Notes under the pieces: generated by a model | The model's input: the letters and a program-made list of their open reading frames with translations, nothing else | What the model was told of the DNA's origin: nothing | Databases searched by the model: none | Assembly: GCA_030824295.1 (NCBI GenBank) | Contig: JAVBYA010000367.1 | Span: 1-7,743, forward strand | DNA from: Bacteroidota bacterium | Lineage (GTDB): Bacteria > Bacteroidota > Ignavibacteria > UBA10030 > UBA8401 | Direction of reading: 5' to 3' | DNA length: 7,743 nucleotides | Part shown: positions 7,023-7,743 of the stretch, piece after piece | Layout: the number at the start of each line of letters is the position of its first letter | Numbering within the stretch: position 1 is the first letter of the stretch | Made by a program: the position numbers and the translations under genes

Positions 7023-7412
7023 TTATTCGCTGAATTTACTGAGAATGACGGAAACGGAAGGTGTGCCGACGATCTCATGCAGCAGTTCCGGATCCAGTGT
7101 AACGATCGTTGAAGGACTCAGCGGTACCGAATCCCTTTCCGTGCCGACGAACATCATTCCCGAGCCGGTGATACAATGAATGGTGATCGGCTCTTTTGCG
7201 GTATGCGCAGCAAGAACACCTTCATCCCGGAGCGTTATCTGCACGATGGTACGCCTGCTTCCTTTGAACAGAACGGTGACCTCCTTTTTTCCCCCTTCGT
7301 CAATGGCGGTCTTCACCGGAAGTATTTTCATATTCTTTTCATTCCCTGCGGAGGGTCCTTCAGCGCGAAGAATTGCAGCACAAACCATCATGAATGCCAG
7401 AATTGATCTCAT
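7023..7412 (-). CDS. Small exported cupin-like protein
   Basis: This 129-residue protein starts with Arg2 and a hydrophobic run (about 4-15), followed by LRAEG and a polar stretch. That looks like a signal peptide with possible cleavage near Ala17, placing the protein in the periplasm; Cys11 is not in a lipobox. The mature part has the small beta-barrel pattern of a single-domain cupin: His70 in VLAAHTAKEPITIHCITGSG, the turn VPLSPSTIVTLDP, then His112 in LLHEIVG. The usual second His of HxH is Ala72, and Glu74 is not clearly at the ligand position, so metal binding is doubtful. It could be a sensor or sugar/phenolic-binding cupin rather than an enzyme. The start is set by GGGAGG 8 nt upstream; an internal Met28 would remove the signal peptide. 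It lies 39 nt after the fusion-protein gene and belongs to the same operon. Confidence 0.8.
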   Translation of the reverse strand: MRSILAFMMVCAAILRAEGPSAGNEKNMKILPVKTAIDEGGKKEVTVLFKGSRRTIVQITLRDEGVLAAHTAKEPITIHCITGSGMMFVGTERDSVPLSPSTIVTLDPELLHEIVGTPSVSVILSKFSE

Positions 7413-7420
7413 TTCATTTG

Positions 7421-7426
7421 CCTCCC
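7421..7426 (-). promoter_or_regulatory. Ribosome binding site of the cupin gene
   Basis: The - strand reads GGGAGG, 8 nt before the ATG at 7412. It favours the long start that includes the signal peptide over the internal Met at 7331. Confidence 0.65.
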
Positions 7427-7451
7427 ATTGTTCGGAACATTGGATGGGTAT

Positions 7452-7743
7452 TCACTGCAGCACGGCATCCGCCGGCATGCCTGATTTCAGTTCACCGGAG
7501 CTGTTCTCCACTTCCAGTTTCACACCGAACACGAGTTTCGTCCGTTCATCTTTCGTCTGCACATTGCGCGGTGTGAACTCCGCCACCGGTGACACGTACA
7601 CGATGCGGGCAGGATATTTCTTCTCCGGGAAGGTATCGATCAGCACATCCGCGTTCCCTCCCAGCTTCACGTTCCCTAATTCCGTCTCGTTCACATAGAT
7701 CATCAGCTCCATCGTTTCCAGCCGCGAGATGCGGGCGAGCACA
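7452..7743 (-). CDS. HlyD-family membrane fusion protein (periplasmic adaptor), 5' partial
   Basis: Only the last 96 residues or so are visible; the gene runs off the right edge of the window, so the GTG at 7742 is an internal codon. The segment holds the end of the barrel/lipoyl-adjacent part, with METMxLxIYVNETELG-like spacing, and the family's typical C-terminus: TPRNVQTKDERTKLVFGVKL followed by GELKSGMPADAVL. This pattern is characteristic of EmrA/YbhG-type adaptors, which link an inner-membrane exporter to a TolC-type outer-membrane channel. It is the first visible gene of the - strand operon, ahead of the cupin, and its presence with two ATPases and two ABC-2 permeases points to a tripartite exporter. 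An outer-membrane channel or regulator gene, if linked, would lie beyond the window. Confidence 0.88.
   Translation of the reverse strand, partial: VLARISRLETMELMIYVNETELGNVKLGGNADVLIDTFPEKKYPARIVYVSPVAEFTPRNVQTKDERTKLVFGVKLEVENSSGELKSGMPADAVLQ

Noticed and set aside
7426..7442. CATTG direct repeat around an imperfect GTTC-G-GAAC palindrome in the 39-nt gap before the cupin gene
   Set aside because: It is too short and too close-armed for a terminator hairpin, and a 9-bp palindrome with one centre base is likely by chance. A possible operator cannot be excluded, but nothing supports it.

Overview
The window looks like part of the chromosome of a Gram-negative, outer-membrane-bearing bacterium. 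The evidence is a patatin/POTRA/outer-membrane-barrel protein on the + strand and a tripartite-type exporter operon on the - strand. GC content is moderate (judged by eye, mid-50s percent) and most genes have clear purine-rich Shine-Dalgarno sites. The barrel protein resembles those of the Bacteroidota/Chlorobi/Ignavibacteria group, but the sequence gives no firm taxonomic marker, so this is a tentative guess. No tRNA, rRNA, CRISPR array, insertion sequence or phage gene is visible, and coding density is close to 100 percent.

Layout. Positions 1-2487 (+) hold the 3' part of a surface-lipase-type gene. It begins inside the catalytic GTSIG elbow of a patatin domain, continues through about three POTRA-like modules and ends in a roughly 340-residue Omp85-family barrel. 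Positions 7743-2484 (-) hold one tightly packed operon read from right to left: the C-terminal end of an HlyD-family membrane fusion protein, a small exported cupin, a four-helix membrane protein, two separate ABC ATPases, and two ABC-2 permeases. Gaps in reading order are 39, 13, 16, -4, 1 and 1 nt, so the ATPase and permease genes are probably translationally coupled. The + gene and the operon meet tail to tail and share a TTAA, in which both stop codons lie.

How the genes work together. Fusion protein, two nucleotide-binding domains and two paralogous permeases match the parts list of the E. coli YbhG-YbhF-YbhS-YbhR type exporter. Here the two nucleotide-binding domains are separate genes instead of one fused protein. 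The first ATPase has Pro where the H-loop His belongs, so the pair is probably asymmetric, with one consensus and one degenerate ATP site. The substrate cannot be read from the sequence. The two small genes between the fusion protein and the ATPases (cupin and His-containing four-helix protein) are the least explained part of the operon and the best lead in the window. The patatin-barrel gene is a separate convergent unit with no shown functional link to the exporter.
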